Source: Desulfofundulus salinus (GTDB lineage: Bacteria; Bacillota; Desulfotomaculia; Desulfotomaculales; Desulfovirgulaceae). Taken from it: a DNA stretch of 64,000 nt. This document shows, in pieces, positions 35,164-44,163 of the stretch. Every line of letters starts with the position of its first letter. Position 1 is the stretch's first letter. The position numbers were made by a program, and so were the translations under genes. The notes under the pieces are model-generated. The model was not told the DNA's origin, did not search any database, and saw only the letters and a list, made by a program, of their open reading frames with translations. The DNA lies in assembly GCF_003627965.1 (NCBI RefSeq), contig NZ_RBWE01000001.1, positions 2,393,804 through 2,457,803 of the forward strand, given 5' to 3'.

Positions 35164-35430
35164 TTAAGCACGCTCTTCCCTGGGCCTGGCTTCATTAACC
35201 GTGATTACCCGACCGTTGAATTCGGTCCCGTTCAAGGCGGCAATGATGGCATCGGCATCTTTATCGGCCACCTCAACAAAGCCAAATCCCCTTGACCGCC
35301 CGGTCTGGCGGTCGGTAATCACCCGGGCGCTGATGATTTCACCATACCGGGAGAAAGCTTCTTCTAAATCCTCAGCCCTGGTAGCCCAGGGCAAATTCCC
35401 CACATAAAGGGTGCGCACCACCTGTTTCAC
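35164..35430 (-). CDS. RNA-recognition-motif (RRM) protein
   Basis: A single RRM of 88 residues: RNP2 LYVGNLPW and RNP1 SRGFGFVEV are both canonical, with TGRSRGFG. Such small RRM proteins occur in cyanobacteria and some Clostridia and deltaproteobacteria and bind single-stranded RNA; role not defined here. ATG 35430 has a purine-rich GGAAAGAGGTG ahead. Convergent to nothing; it shares the minus strand with rsfS. Confidence 0.9.
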   Translation of the reverse strand: MKQVVRTLYVGNLPWATRAEDLEEAFSRYGEIISARVITDRQTGRSRGFGFVEVADKDADAIIAALNGTEFNGRVITVNEARPREERA

Positions 35431-35717
35431 CTCTTTCCTGCAGCATGTCTAAGCTGTGTGCGCTTATTATTTGCTAAAGATCTTTCCCTCATACTGTGCA
35501 TAAACCCGAAAGCTATGCCATTTTCTTACTCAATTACCCTTTATTGTTCAGGAATACGCTTGCAAAAAAGAATGGCATTTCTAAATATAAAAATTATAAT
35601 TTTTAGAAGCTGTCACCGCTTATAAAAGCTATAAGCATAAATTATACTTAAGAGGTCAAGTTTTTTCTCGCTTTGTTCGCATAAGTCTCCTTCAGCCCGA
35701 AAAGGCAACGGCCTTAA
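35431..35717. promoter_or_regulatory. Long AT-rich region upstream of frdCAB
   Basis: This stretch has no gene. It holds a perfect 16-base palindrome (35589-35604, AAAAATTATAATTTTT) and an inverted repeat GCTTATA-N5-TATAAGC (35618-35636), about 85-130 bases upstream of the sigma-54 promoter. Both are possible regulator sites; the base composition differs clearly from the GC-rich surroundings. Confidence 0.5.
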
Positions 35718-35720
35718 AAT

Positions 35721-35737
35721 TTGGCACAAAAATTGCG
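35721..35737 (+). promoter_or_regulatory. Sigma-54 promoter of frdCAB
   Basis: TTGGCAC, five A-rich bases, then TTGCG: GG and GC are exactly 10 bases apart. The predicted start is about 58 bases before the frdC ATG. Confidence 0.85.
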
Positions 35738-35805
35738 AGGGGCAATCTATCGCCGCGGCAAAAAGTTAAAGGATGCAACATCATTACCAAAGAAAGGGGA
35801 GTCCC

Positions 35806-36444
35806 ATGACCACGCAAGAAAAACTGCTCACCCGCAATCCCCGGGCCGATCTGCTGGTGGATCTGGCTGAGCTGGTCAGCGGTCTTTTACTTGTCGGGTT
35901 CCTGTGGACCCACATGTTATTTGTGGCCTCCATATTGCTCGGCGGCAGGACCTTTGACCGGTTGTCAATCTTTTTGGACGAGTATTACCTCTCTTATATC
36001 GGCATTCCTTTTATTATCGTGGTGGCCCTGGTCCATATCGTGACAGCCGGCAGACGAATCCCCAACAAATGGCATGAGCAGCGCATTATCCTGCGCCATA
36101 GCAAAATGCTGGGCCACACCGACACCTGGATATGGGTTTTCCAAACCATCACCGGCATGGCCATTCTGGTTCTGGCCGGCATTCACGTCTGGATGGTCCT
36201 GGCCGGCTGGCCCATCCGGGCTATTACCAGTGCCGAGCGGATACAATCCTTCCTCTGGTTTTATATCGTCCTGCTCCTGGTGGGCGAATACCACGCCGGT
36301 TTTGGACTTTACCGCCAGTTTGTGAAATGGGGTTGGATTAACAGGCATACCATTGGAGTGGTACTGAAAACTATAACGGTAATCATCGTGGCCCTGGGAG
36401 CAGTCACCCTGTGGGCCTTCATGCGGCTAGGAGGTGCACAATGA
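35806..36444 (+). CDS. frdC: Fumarate reductase/succinate dehydrogenase cytochrome b subunit
   Basis: The 212-residue membrane protein has five hydrophobic segments and several membrane-facing histidines (WTHML, ALVHIV, AGIHVW, GEYHAGFG), as in the diheme Wolinella-type FrdC that exchanges electrons with menaquinone. ATG 35806 follows AAAGGGGA. Its stop overlaps the frdA start by 4 bases (ATGA). In sulfate reducers or syntrophs this complex can run as fumarate reductase or succinate oxidase; direction is not shown by sequence. Confidence 0.9.
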   Translation: MTTQEKLLTRNPRADLLVDLAELVSGLLLVGFLWTHMLFVASILLGGRTFDRLSIFLDEYYLSYIGIPFIIVVALVHIVTAGRRIPNKWHEQRIILRHSKMLGHTDTWIWVFQTITGMAILVLAGIHVWMVLAGWPIRAITSAERIQSFLWFYIVLLLVGEYHAGFGLYRQFVKWGWINRHTIGVVLKTITVIIVALGAVTLWAFMRLGGAQ

Positions 36445-38276
36445 GCGTCTACCAAACCCTCACCACGGATGTATTAGTCATCGGTGCCGGCCTGGCCGGA
36501 GAACGCACGGCCATTGAAGCGGCAACCCACGGGCTGGACGTGATTATCTTAAGCCTGGTTCCTCCCCGGCGCTCCCATAGTACCGCAGCCCAGGGGGGAA
36601 TGCAGGCTTCTTTGGGAAACTGCGCCATGGGTTACGGGGACAACCCGGACATTCACTTTGAAGATACGGTAAAAGGTTCCGACTGGGGCTGCGATCAGGA
36701 TGTGGCCCGCCTCTTTGCCAACACCGCCCCCATAGCCGTACGGCAGATGGCCTACTGGGGAGTGCCCTGGAACCGGGTTGTAGCCGGCAGGAAAACCCTC
36801 CCCGATGGCCGGGAAATAGAGGACTTAAAGGAATACGAAGGATTGATTACGGCCCGGGATTTCGGGGGTACGGCCAAGTGGCGCACCTGCTACACCTCCG
36901 ACGGCACGGGACACACCCTGCAGTACACCATGGACAGCATCGTCATCAAAATGGGTATCACCGTCCACGACCGCATGGAGGCCATCGCCCTGATTCATGA
37001 CGGCGAGAACTGCTACGGGGCGGTGGCCCGCTGCCTGCGCACCGGCCAGCTCCATGCCTACCTGGCTCGCTCCACTGTCATTGCCACGGGCGGCTACGGC
37101 CGGCTGTACGGGATTTCCACCAATGCCGTGATCAACGAGGGCAGCGGCATGTTCCTGGCCCTGGAAACGGGCGTGGTACCACTGGGCAATATGGAGGCGG
37201 TCCAGTTTCACCCCACGGGGATGGTGCCGGTGGGGATTCTGATCACGGAAGGTGCCCGGGGTGATGGCGGGTACTTGCTGGACAAAAACCTTCACCGCTT
37301 CATGCCCGACTACGAACCAAAGAAAAAGGAACTGGCTTCCCGGGACGTGGTCTCGAGGCGCATGATCCAGCATATCCGCAAAGGTTACGGCGTGGAAAGC
37401 AAGTGGGGCCCCCACCTGTGGCTGGATATCCGCCACCTGGGACGGAAACATATTTATACCAACCTGCGGGAAATTGCCAACATATGTAAGAACTTTGCCG
37501 GCATCGACCCGGCCAAAGACCTGATTCCCGTACGTCCCACCCAGCATTACAGCATGGGGGGAGTCAGAACCAACATCGACGGACATGCCTACGGTTTAAA
37601 GGGCTTATTTGCCGTGGGAGAGGCCGCCTGCTGGGACCTGCACGGCTTCAACCGCCTGGGGGGCAATTCCCTGGCCGAAACCATTGTGGCCGGCATGGTG
37701 GTGGGCAAGAAGGTGGCCGAATACACCCTGGGAGCCGCTCTGGATTGCCCCCTTAAGCTGGTGGATGAGCACGTCAAACGTCAGGAAAACAGGATAAACG
37801 ATCTCATTTCCGGCCGGCTGGGCAACGAAAATGTTTACGAGCTCCGCAAGCAGATGGAAGACACCCTGATGGAATACGTGGGCATCTTCCGCAACGGTCC
37901 CGATTTGCAAAAGGCCGTGGACAAGCTCCAGGAGCTTTACCGGCGCTCCTTAAGGCTGGGGCTGCGGTCCAGCGGGAAATATGCCAACCCGGAACTGGCC
38001 TCCGCCTTAAGGCTGCCCGGCATGATCCGCCTGGCCCTGTGCATAGCCTATGGTGCTTTAAACCGCACCGAGAGCCGGGGCAGCCACGCCCGGGAAGACT
38101 ACCCCTACCGGGACGACGTGAACTGGCTCAAGCGCACCCTGGCCTACTGGCCGCCGGGAGCTGAACTGCCGGTCCTGAAATATGAGCCGGTAAAAATCAC
38201 CGAACTCCCGCCGGGAGACCGGGGCTACGGCGAATCGTCGGCGGCAAATGCCGCCAAGCCGGAAAATGTTCAGTAG
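36441..38276 (+). CDS. frdA: Fumarate reductase/succinate dehydrogenase flavoprotein
   Basis: The 611-residue FAD protein has GAGLAGERTAIEA (dinucleotide fold), the FAD-linking His in RRSHSTAAQGGMQASLG (Wolinella-type sequence), active-site FHPTGM and RPTQHYSMGGV. GAGGTGCACA precedes ATG 36441. The last codons PENVQ-stop coincide with the inverted-repeat end of a foldback element (38261 onward), so the C-terminus has probably been replaced by the element. Confidence 0.96.
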   Translation: MSVYQTLTTDVLVIGAGLAGERTAIEAATHGLDVIILSLVPPRRSHSTAAQGGMQASLGNCAMGYGDNPDIHFEDTVKGSDWGCDQDVARLFANTAPIAVRQMAYWGVPWNRVVAGRKTLPDGREIEDLKEYEGLITARDFGGTAKWRTCYTSDGTGHTLQYTMDSIVIKMGITVHDRMEAIALIHDGENCYGAVARCLRTGQLHAYLARSTVIATGGYGRLYGISTNAVINEGSGMFLALETGVVPLGNMEAVQFHPTGMVPVGILITEGARGDGGYLLDKNLHRFMPDYEPKKKELASRDVVSRRMIQHIRKGYGVESKWGPHLWLDIRHLGRKHIYTNLREIANICKNFAGIDPAKDLIPVRPTQHYSMGGVRTNIDGHAYGLKGLFAVGEAACWDLHGFNRLGGNSLAETIVAGMVVGKKVAEYTLGAALDCPLKLVDEHVKRQENRINDLISGRLGNENVYELRKQMEDTLMEYVGIFRNGPDLQKAVDKLQELYRRSLRLGLRSSGKYANPELASALRLPGMIRLALCIAYGALNRTESRGSHAREDYPYRDDVNWLKRTLAYWPPGAELPVLKYEPVKITELPPGDRGYGESSAANAAKPENVQ

Positions 38277-38565
38277 AAAACCACTGCAGTCCCCCGGGAA
38301 GCACGGCGTTGTCACAAGCGAACGACTTGCAAAGCGCCGGTAACAGCACCCGGCGAAGCGAGGCCGCCGGCTCGGCTCTCGAGGACGCAAGATTAGCCAA
38401 CCGGAAGAAAAGTTTGAAACACATTAGTTAAGAACTTGCAACGAAGCGCAATTAGTTACGGGCAATCCGCAGAGAGCCAGAGCCGGCCCGAAGCGAGCCG
38501 CGGTGCTGTCGGCGCGGAGCACTGGAGTGAGCGAGGGACAACGCCGTGCCACGAAAGGTCAAAGC
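38261..38565 (+). mobile_element. Foldback MITE copy A (right end decayed)
   Basis: The left end AAAATGTTCAGTAGAAAACC matches the terminal repeat of copies B and C. The interior has long imperfect arms (GCACGGCGTTGTC near 38301 pairs with GACAACGCCGTGC near 38550; GGCTCGGCTCTC with GAGAGCCAGAGCC). The right terminal repeat is not recognisable. It separates frdA from frdB and supplies the frdA stop codon. Confidence 0.8.
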
Positions 38566-38597
38566 AACAACAGCCGCACATGATAAGGAGGAGAATC

Positions 38598-39347
38598 ATG
38601 GCTGAACGCCTGCTGACTTTCAGCATCTTCCGCTACAACCCCAACACGCCGGAAATAAAGCCCTACATGCAGGAGTACAAGCTCGAGGAAATGCCGGGCA
38701 TGACCCTGTTTGTGGCCTTAAATAAAATCCGGGAGGAACAGGACCCCTCCCTGATGTTTGACTTCGTGTGCCGGGCGGCCATCTGCGGCTCCTGTGCCAT
38801 GCTGGTGAACGGGAAGCCCCGCCTGGCTTGCAAAACCCTCACCAAAGACCTGCCGTCCAGGATTACCCTCTTCCCCCTGCCGGTATTCAAGCTCGTCGGG
38901 GACCTCTCGGTGGACACGGGCACCTGGTTCAGGCACATGTCCCTGAAGACGGAAGCCTGGATCCATACAACCAAAGAATTCGATCCCCAGGCCCAGGAAG
39001 AGCGCATGGACAACGAAACGGCCCTGAAAATTTACGAGGCGGAGCGGTGCATTGAATGCGGGTGCTGCATTGCCGGCTGCGCCACGGCCAATATCCGGGA
39101 AGATTTCATCGGAGCGGCGGGCATAAACCGGGTGGCCCGGTTTATGGTCGACCCCCGGGATGAACGCAGCCCGCAGGAATATTTCGAAGTGGTGGGCACG
39201 GAAGAGGGCACCTTTGGCTGCGTGGGCCTTATGGCCTGCGAAGACAACTGCCCCATGGAGCTGCCCCTGCAAATGCAGCTGGCCTACGTGCGCCGCAAGC
39301 TGGCCGCGGCCGGTCTTGCTGCCAGGCCGCAAACCAGGGCCGGTTAA
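38598..39347 (+). CDS. frdB: Fumarate reductase/succinate dehydrogenase iron-sulfur subunit
   Basis: 249 residues with the three cluster motifs: [2Fe-2S] CRAAICGSCAML, [4Fe-4S] CIECGCCIAGC and [3Fe-4S] CVGLMACEDNCP. It passes electrons between frdA flavin and frdC hemes. ATG 38598 has AAGGAGGAG upstream. An inserted foldback element lies between frdA and frdB (321-base gap where homologous operons are tight), which may reduce or modulate frdB expression. Confidence 0.95.
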   Translation: MAERLLTFSIFRYNPNTPEIKPYMQEYKLEEMPGMTLFVALNKIREEQDPSLMFDFVCRAAICGSCAMLVNGKPRLACKTLTKDLPSRITLFPLPVFKLVGDLSVDTGTWFRHMSLKTEAWIHTTKEFDPQAQEERMDNETALKIYEAERCIECGCCIAGCATANIREDFIGAAGINRVARFMVDPRDERSPQEYFEVVGTEEGTFGCVGLMACEDNCPMELPLQMQLAYVRRKLAAAGLAARPQTRAG

Positions 39348-39367
39348 TAGCGAAGTTTTTTAAGATA

Positions 39368-39668
39368 CCGTCGTAAAACTAAAAGGTGTGGGCGGGGCGG
39401 CGGTCGTCGCTAAGGAGCGACTTGCGGAGGGCCGGATACGAAACACGGCGCAGCTGAGGTTAGCGAACCGGCAGTGCGAATCGCGCTGGTAACAGTATCT
39501 ATAGAATAATAAAACTGCTTAAGTTGTAGTTTTCCGTGAATAGAGATAACTTCCGTCGCATATGCAGCGCTGCCAGGTTCGCTCCGAAGCAAGCCGATGT
39601 TTCGTCCGGTCCGGAGCACGGAGCGACTGGGGACGACCGCCGCCCAAGTGGTTATGCGACAGTATCTT
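39368..39668. repeat. Foldback element D, divergent relative of the MITE
   Basis: GGGCGGCGGTCGTC (about 39394-39409) pairs with GACGACCGCCGCCC (about 39631-39645). Inner arms also pair imperfectly (CCGGATACGAAACA with TTTCGTCCGGTCCGG region). The order of blocks (GACTTGC, GCCGG, CGGCG, GAGG) is like copies A-C but the sequence is strongly diverged and the GTAA ends are missing. Confidence 0.6.
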
Positions 39669-39691
39669 TATGCCGATCCAGGGTAAAACAA

Positions 39692-39760
39692 AAAAATTGC
39701 CCGCCGGCAGGGCGGCATCCCTCTTCAGGTGCCGCCCTGCCGCGCGGGCCATTTTTTTCA
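39692..39760. terminator. Bidirectional terminator between frdB and nadD
   Basis: GCCCGCCGGCAGGGCGGCA and TGCCGCCCTGCCGCGCGGGC make a very stable stem with A-run before and T-run after, so it can stop transcripts on both strands. Confidence 0.9.
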
Positions 39761-40372
39761 TTTATACAGCCCCCGGTTCAAGATGTACGCCTCTACCGGC
39801 TCGGGCAGAAGATACTTGATGGGACGCCCTTCCTGCACGCGGGCCCTGATTTCCGTGGAAGAAATGGCCAGGGCCGGCACTTCCATCGGGATAATGCGCT
39901 TTACGTACTCCGGACCTATCCCCGCCAGCCGGCGCTTTAAATTTCCCAGCGGGTAGCCGGGCCGGGTAGCAGCAATAAACCAGCACATTTCCAGCAATTC
40001 ATTTACGTTTTTCCAGTTCAATATTTCCAGTACCGCATCCGCACCGGTAATAAAAAAAATTTCTGCCCCCGGGTAAAGATTCCGGACCTCCCGCACCGTA
40101 TCAATAGTGTAGGAGTACCCCGGCCGGTCCACTTCGATGGTGGATGTATCAAAGTAGGGGTTGCTGGCCACGGCCAGTTCGGTCATAATCCACCGGTGGT
40201 GGGGGTCGGTAATTTTCCGCTTCGTTTTGTGGGGGGGGCGGCCGGCAGGAATAAAAATAACCTTTTCCAGTTGAAAGGTATGACGGGCCCCCTCGGCGGC
40301 AACCAGGTGTCCGTAGTGGATGGGGTCGAAGGTACCGCCCATGATGCCCAATCTTTTCAGCGTCTGTGCCAT
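39758..40372 (-). CDS. nadD: Nicotinate-nucleotide adenylyltransferase
   Basis: The 204-residue enzyme makes deamido-NAD from nicotinate mononucleotide and [18 protein letters not shown] carries the nucleotidyltransferase HxGH-type motif and [13 protein letters not shown] the C-terminal ISST motif. ATG 40372 fits the family start, although the SD (TGAGG) is weak; an earlier ATG at 40393 is possible. Typical partner proA lies upstream, but a LysR gene now sits between. Confidence 0.95.
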   Translation of the reverse strand: MAQTLKRLGIMGGTFDPIHYGHLVAAEGARHTFQLEKVIFIPAGRPPHKTKRKITDPHHRWIMTELAVASNPYFDTSTIEVDRPGYSYTIDTVREVRNLYPGAEIFFITGADAVLEILNWKNVNELLEMCWFIAATRPGYPLGNLKRRLAGIGPEYVKRIIPMEVPALAISSTEIRARVQEGRPIKYLLPEPVEAYILNRGLYK

Positions 40373-40576
40373 AAGCCAAAACCTCAGCACCATTTTAATG
40401 GCCCGGGCAACAAAAAGCAACCCCTTGTTGACACGATTTGCGGGTGCGTATAGAATTAGTAAGGGCTATAAAGCATATAAAAATTCATTTTCTTACGACA
40501 ACCCTGACATATTACACCCGCGTTCAAATACCTGCGTTTAGGGTGTACACAAATATACACAACTGGAGGGTAGACA

Positions 40577-41485
40577 GTGCTCGATCACCAATTGCGAGTT
40601 TTTGTAACAGTAGCGGAAAAGAAGAATTTTTCCCGGGCCGCCGAAGTATTAAATCTCACCCAGCCGGCCATCAGCCAGCACATCCACGCCCTGGAAGAGC
40701 ACTACCGGGCACGGCTCTTTGACCGGTCAAATAAAAAGGTGGAGCTGACCCAGGCCGGTACCATCCTTTATTCCTACGCCAAAAAAATTTTAAACCTGCA
40801 CCAGGAGGCCGAACGGGCGGTAACCGACCTTATTGAACTGGTTACCGGAAAGATTGCGGTGGGGGCCAGCATGACCATTGGGGAGTACGTGCTGCCCCGG
40901 CTGCTGGGCGCCTTTGCCCAGAAGTATCCCGATGTGGAGCTGGCCATGACCATCGGCAACACGGCCATGGTCTATGAACAAACCCTGGAAGGAAGCATTG
41001 ACATCGGCCTGGTGGAGGGGCCGGTGGAGCATGCCCACCTGCAGGTGGAACCTTTTCTCACCGATGAAATGGTGCTCATCGTCTCCCCGGGACATCCACT
41101 GGCCGGCAAATCCCAGGCTACGGGAGAGGACCTGGAATCCTGCACCTTCATCCTCCGGGAGGAAGGTTCCGGCACCCGTGTGGCCGCGGAAAACGCCCTG
41201 CGCCAGATGGATGTTACACCGGCCAGGATAATTGTCATGGGCAGCACCCAGGCCATTAAGCAGGCCGTGGAAGCGGGCCTGGGCATCTCCTTCCTTTCCA
41301 AGTGGACCATCCGCAAAGAACTGGCCCTGGGTACCATCAAACCCGTACGGCTGAAGGATCTGAACATAACCAGGGAGTTCAAAATCATCCGCAACCGGAC
41401 CAAGTTCCAGTCCCGGGCCTGCGATGAATTCGCCCGGTTTATCACCTCTGAGGAGGTAATAGCGGCCCTGCAGGCCAGGGCTTAA
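40577..41485 (+). CDS. LysR family transcriptional regulator
   Basis: 302 residues: N-terminal winged HTH (FSRAAEVLNLTQPAISQHI, residues about 18-40) and a C-terminal effector domain with KIAVGASMTIGEYVLPRLL. It resembles the CysL/selenium- or sulfur-related LysR group, but the effector is unknown. GTG 40577 has CTGGAGGG ahead. It is on the opposite strand to its neighbours nadD and proA and interrupts the usual obg-proBA-nadD order. Closed by a bidirectional terminator. Confidence 0.93.
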   Translation: MLDHQLRVFVTVAEKKNFSRAAEVLNLTQPAISQHIHALEEHYRARLFDRSNKKVELTQAGTILYSYAKKILNLHQEAERAVTDLIELVTGKIAVGASMTIGEYVLPRLLGAFAQKYPDVELAMTIGNTAMVYEQTLEGSIDIGLVEGPVEHAHLQVEPFLTDEMVLIVSPGHPLAGKSQATGEDLESCTFILREEGSGTRVAAENALRQMDVTPARIIVMGSTQAIKQAVEAGLGISFLSKWTIRKELALGTIKPVRLKDLNITREFKIIRNRTKFQSRACDEFARFITSEEVIAALQARA

Positions 41486-41503
41486 ACGCAAAGTAATTGC
41501 GGA

Positions 41504-41546
41504 AAAAAGGACAGGCCTTTTGTCCAAAGCCTGTCCTTTACTTTTC
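41504..41546. terminator. Bidirectional terminator between LysR gene and proA
   Basis: AAAGGACAGGC and GCCTGTCCTTT pair around an 11-base loop, flanked by A- and T-rich tracts on each side. Confidence 0.88.
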
Positions 41547-41563
41547 AATCCCTAAATAACGCA

Positions 41564-42826
41564 TTAACTCCGGATTTGACCCTCGCCAAAAACAATATAC
41601 TTGTAAGTGGTTAGCTCCTTCAACCCCATGGGGCCCCGGGCATGGAGCTTCTGGGTGGAAATGCCGATCTCCGCCCCAAAACCGTACTGGTAACCGTCTG
41701 TAAAACGGGTGGAGGCGTTTACATATACCGCCGCCGCATCCACTTCCCGCAAAAACCGCCTGGCCCTGGCATAATCCCGGGTGACGATGGCCTCGGAATG
41801 CCTGGTGCCGTAGCGGTAGATATGCTCCATGGCCTCCTCCATGGATTCCACCACCTTCACGGCCAGGATCAGGTCCAGGTACTCCGTCGCCCAATCCTCC
41901 TCTGTGGCCGGTACTACCCAGGGCGCCAGCTCACGCGTCTTCTCGCATCCCCGTACCTCTACCCCGGCCTCCTTTAAATCCTCCAAAAGCCCCGGCAGCA
42001 GCTCCCGGGCCACCTCCTGGTGTACCAGCAGCGTTTCCATGGCATTGCAAACTCCGGGACGCTGGCATTTGGCATTGATCACGATAGAACGGGCCATTTC
42101 CAGATCGGCACCTTCGTCCACATAAACGTGGCAGTTGCCCACGCCCGTTTCAATTACCGGGACCGTGGCATTCTCGACCACCGCCCGGATTAATCCCGCC
42201 CCGCCCCGGGGAATAAGTACATCCAAAAGACCGTTCAGCTTAAGCATTACATTCACTGCCGCCCGATCGGTGTTTTCAATGAGCTCAATGGCTCCGGCGG
42301 GGATACCTGAGCGTTCGGCGGCCGACGCAATGACGGTCACAATGGCGCGGTTGGAATTGATGGCCTCAGAGCCACCCCGCAGCACTACGGCGTTACCTGC
42401 TTTCAAACACAGGCCGGCGGCATCCACAGTAACATTGGGCCGGGCCTCGTAAATCATCCCCACTACCCCCAGGGGAACACGCATGCGTCCCACCTGCAGG
42501 CCGTTGGGCCGCAGCCACATGGACTCGATCTCCCCCACCGGATCGGGCAGGGAAGCCACGGCCCTCAACCCTTCGGCCATATCCTCAATCCGCTCGGGGG
42601 TGAGCAGCAAACGGTCGATGAGTGCCCGTGATAAGCCCTTCTCCCGGCCGGCCCGCACATCAACCTCGTTGGCTGCCAGGATGCTCTCCTGGTTCTTGAC
42701 CAGGCTGTCGGCCATGGCCAAAAGGGCGCGGTCCTTAACCTCAGTGGAAAGGTAGGCCAGATGCCGGGCGGCCTCCCTGGCTTTTTGAGCTTTCTCCCTA
42801 ACCTCTCGCTCAATTTGTTCGATCAT
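41564..42826 (-). CDS. proA: Gamma-glutamyl phosphate reductase
   Basis: Second step of proline synthesis: reduces gamma-glutamyl phosphate with NADPH to glutamate semialdehyde. The 420-residue aldehyde-dehydrogenase-fold protein has catalytic Cys in KCQRPGVCNAMETLL and the GNAVVLRGGSEA segment. Starts 36 bases after proB on the same strand, forming the usual proBA operon. Confidence 0.97.
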   Translation of the reverse strand: MIEQIEREVREKAQKAREAARHLAYLSTEVKDRALLAMADSLVKNQESILAANEVDVRAGREKGLSRALIDRLLLTPERIEDMAEGLRAVASLPDPVGEIESMWLRPNGLQVGRMRVPLGVVGMIYEARPNVTVDAAGLCLKAGNAVVLRGGSEAINSNRAIVTVIASAAERSGIPAGAIELIENTDRAAVNVMLKLNGLLDVLIPRGGAGLIRAVVENATVPVIETGVGNCHVYVDEGADLEMARSIVINAKCQRPGVCNAMETLLVHQEVARELLPGLLEDLKEAGVEVRGCEKTRELAPWVVPATEEDWATEYLDLILAVKVVESMEEAMEHIYRYGTRHSEAIVTRDYARARRFLREVDAAAVYVNASTRFTDGYQYGFGAEIGISTQKLHARGPMGLKELTTYKYIVFGEGQIRS

Positions 42827-42862
42827 CTTTCCCTACCCCCTGTTAATACCATGACGGCATAC

Positions 42863-43987
42863 TTAAATATCCAGCACCAGGTTATTGCGGTGGACCACCT
42901 CATCGTAGTCCTTATGCCCCAATACCCGGGCAATTTCTTTGGTCTGTAAACCCTTGATGCGTTCCACTTCGGCAGAGGAATAGTTCACTATACCCCGGGC
43001 AATTTCTTTACCTGTAGCATCGCAGATGCTCACGGTGTTCCCCATCTCAAAGGAACCTTCCACCCGGATAATCCCCGAAGGCAAAAGGCTCTTCCCGTTT
43101 TCCACCAGCGCCCGCGCCGCTCCTTCATCAACGTAGATGCGGCCGTGCACCGTGGAGCTGTAGGCAATCCAGCACTTTTTTTTCTCCAGCCGGCTGCAGG
43201 GCCAGAATACCGTGCCCAGGGGTTCGCCGGCCACCACCCGCCTTACCACGTCCTTTTCGGAAGAACCGGCCAGCACGGTAATGATCCCCGAGTGCATGGC
43301 AATGCGTGCCGCCTGCAGCTTGGTCACAATACCGCCGGTGCCCAGGGACGTACCCGCCCCTCCGGAAATGGCTTCCAGTTCCGGCGTGATTTCGTTCACT
43401 TCCGCAATTAGCCTGGCCCCGCTGTTTTTGCGGGGATCGGCATCGTAAAGGCCGTCTATATCCGATAAAAGAATCAGCAACTCGGCATCCACCAGCGTGG
43501 CCACCAGGGCCGCCAGGTTGTCGTTGTCCCCCAGCTTTATTTCCTCCACCGCCACCGTGTCATTTTCATTGATAACGGGTACCACGCCCAGGCGCAAAAG
43601 GGTATACATGGTGTTGCGGGCGTTTAAAAATCGCTTGCGTTCGCTGAAATCCTCCCGGGTTAGGAGGACCTGTCCCACGGCAACACCGTATTCGGCAAAG
43701 AACTTTTCATACATATGCATGAGCATACCCTGGCCTACCGCCGCGGCGGCCTGTTTTTCAGGAATGGTCCTGGGACGGCGGGTGTAGCCCAAACGGTGCT
43801 GTCCTACCCCAATGGCTCCCGAAGTGACCAGAAGCACTTCTTTACCCTGGTTGTGTAAATCCGCCAGTTGTCTCACCAGCTGTTCCATCTGGGAAAGGTT
43901 GGGCCGCCCGGTGGGATAGATAATGGAACTGGAACCCACTTTGACCACAACCCGTTTGATATGGCGGAAATCCCTCTCCCCGGCCAT
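42863..43987 (-). CDS. proB: Glutamate 5-kinase with PUA domain
   Basis: First step of proline synthesis. 374 residues: amino-acid kinase domain (VVKVGSSSIIYPTGRP, TSGAIGVG, NENDTVAVEEIKLGDNDNLAA, LLSDIDGLYDADP) plus a C-terminal PUA domain (GRIYVDEGAARALVENGKSLLPSG). ATG 43987 gives the family-like start; the longer open frame upstream has no good ribosome site. Activity is normally feedback-inhibited by proline. Confidence 0.97.
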   Translation of the reverse strand: MAGERDFRHIKRVVVKVGSSSIIYPTGRPNLSQMEQLVRQLADLHNQGKEVLLVTSGAIGVGQHRLGYTRRPRTIPEKQAAAAVGQGMLMHMYEKFFAEYGVAVGQVLLTREDFSERKRFLNARNTMYTLLRLGVVPVINENDTVAVEEIKLGDNDNLAALVATLVDAELLILLSDIDGLYDADPRKNSGARLIAEVNEITPELEAISGGAGTSLGTGGIVTKLQAARIAMHSGIITVLAGSSEKDVVRRVVAGEPLGTVFWPCSRLEKKKCWIAYSSTVHGRIYVDEGAARALVENGKSLLPSGIIRVEGSFEMGNTVSICDATGKEIARGIVNYSSAEVERIKGLQTKEIARVLGHKDYDEVVHRNNLVLDI

Positions 43988-44163
43988 GAAAATCACCACC
44001 GGCAACAGTATACCATAAACCATGGACCGGTGCCAAAAGATACTATTGCGTGACAGAACCATTAAAATTACCGGTTTTGTGGAACCAAAAGCCAGCCGGG
44101 GATGTCTATTAAATAGAGCTATAGTTTAAAAATGCCAAATATTAAGAAGGAGGTATGCAGCAG

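Noticed and set aside
38436-38597. N-terminal extension of frdB
   Set aside because: It lies inside the foldback element; ATG 38598 has a strong AAGGAGGAG and matches the family start.
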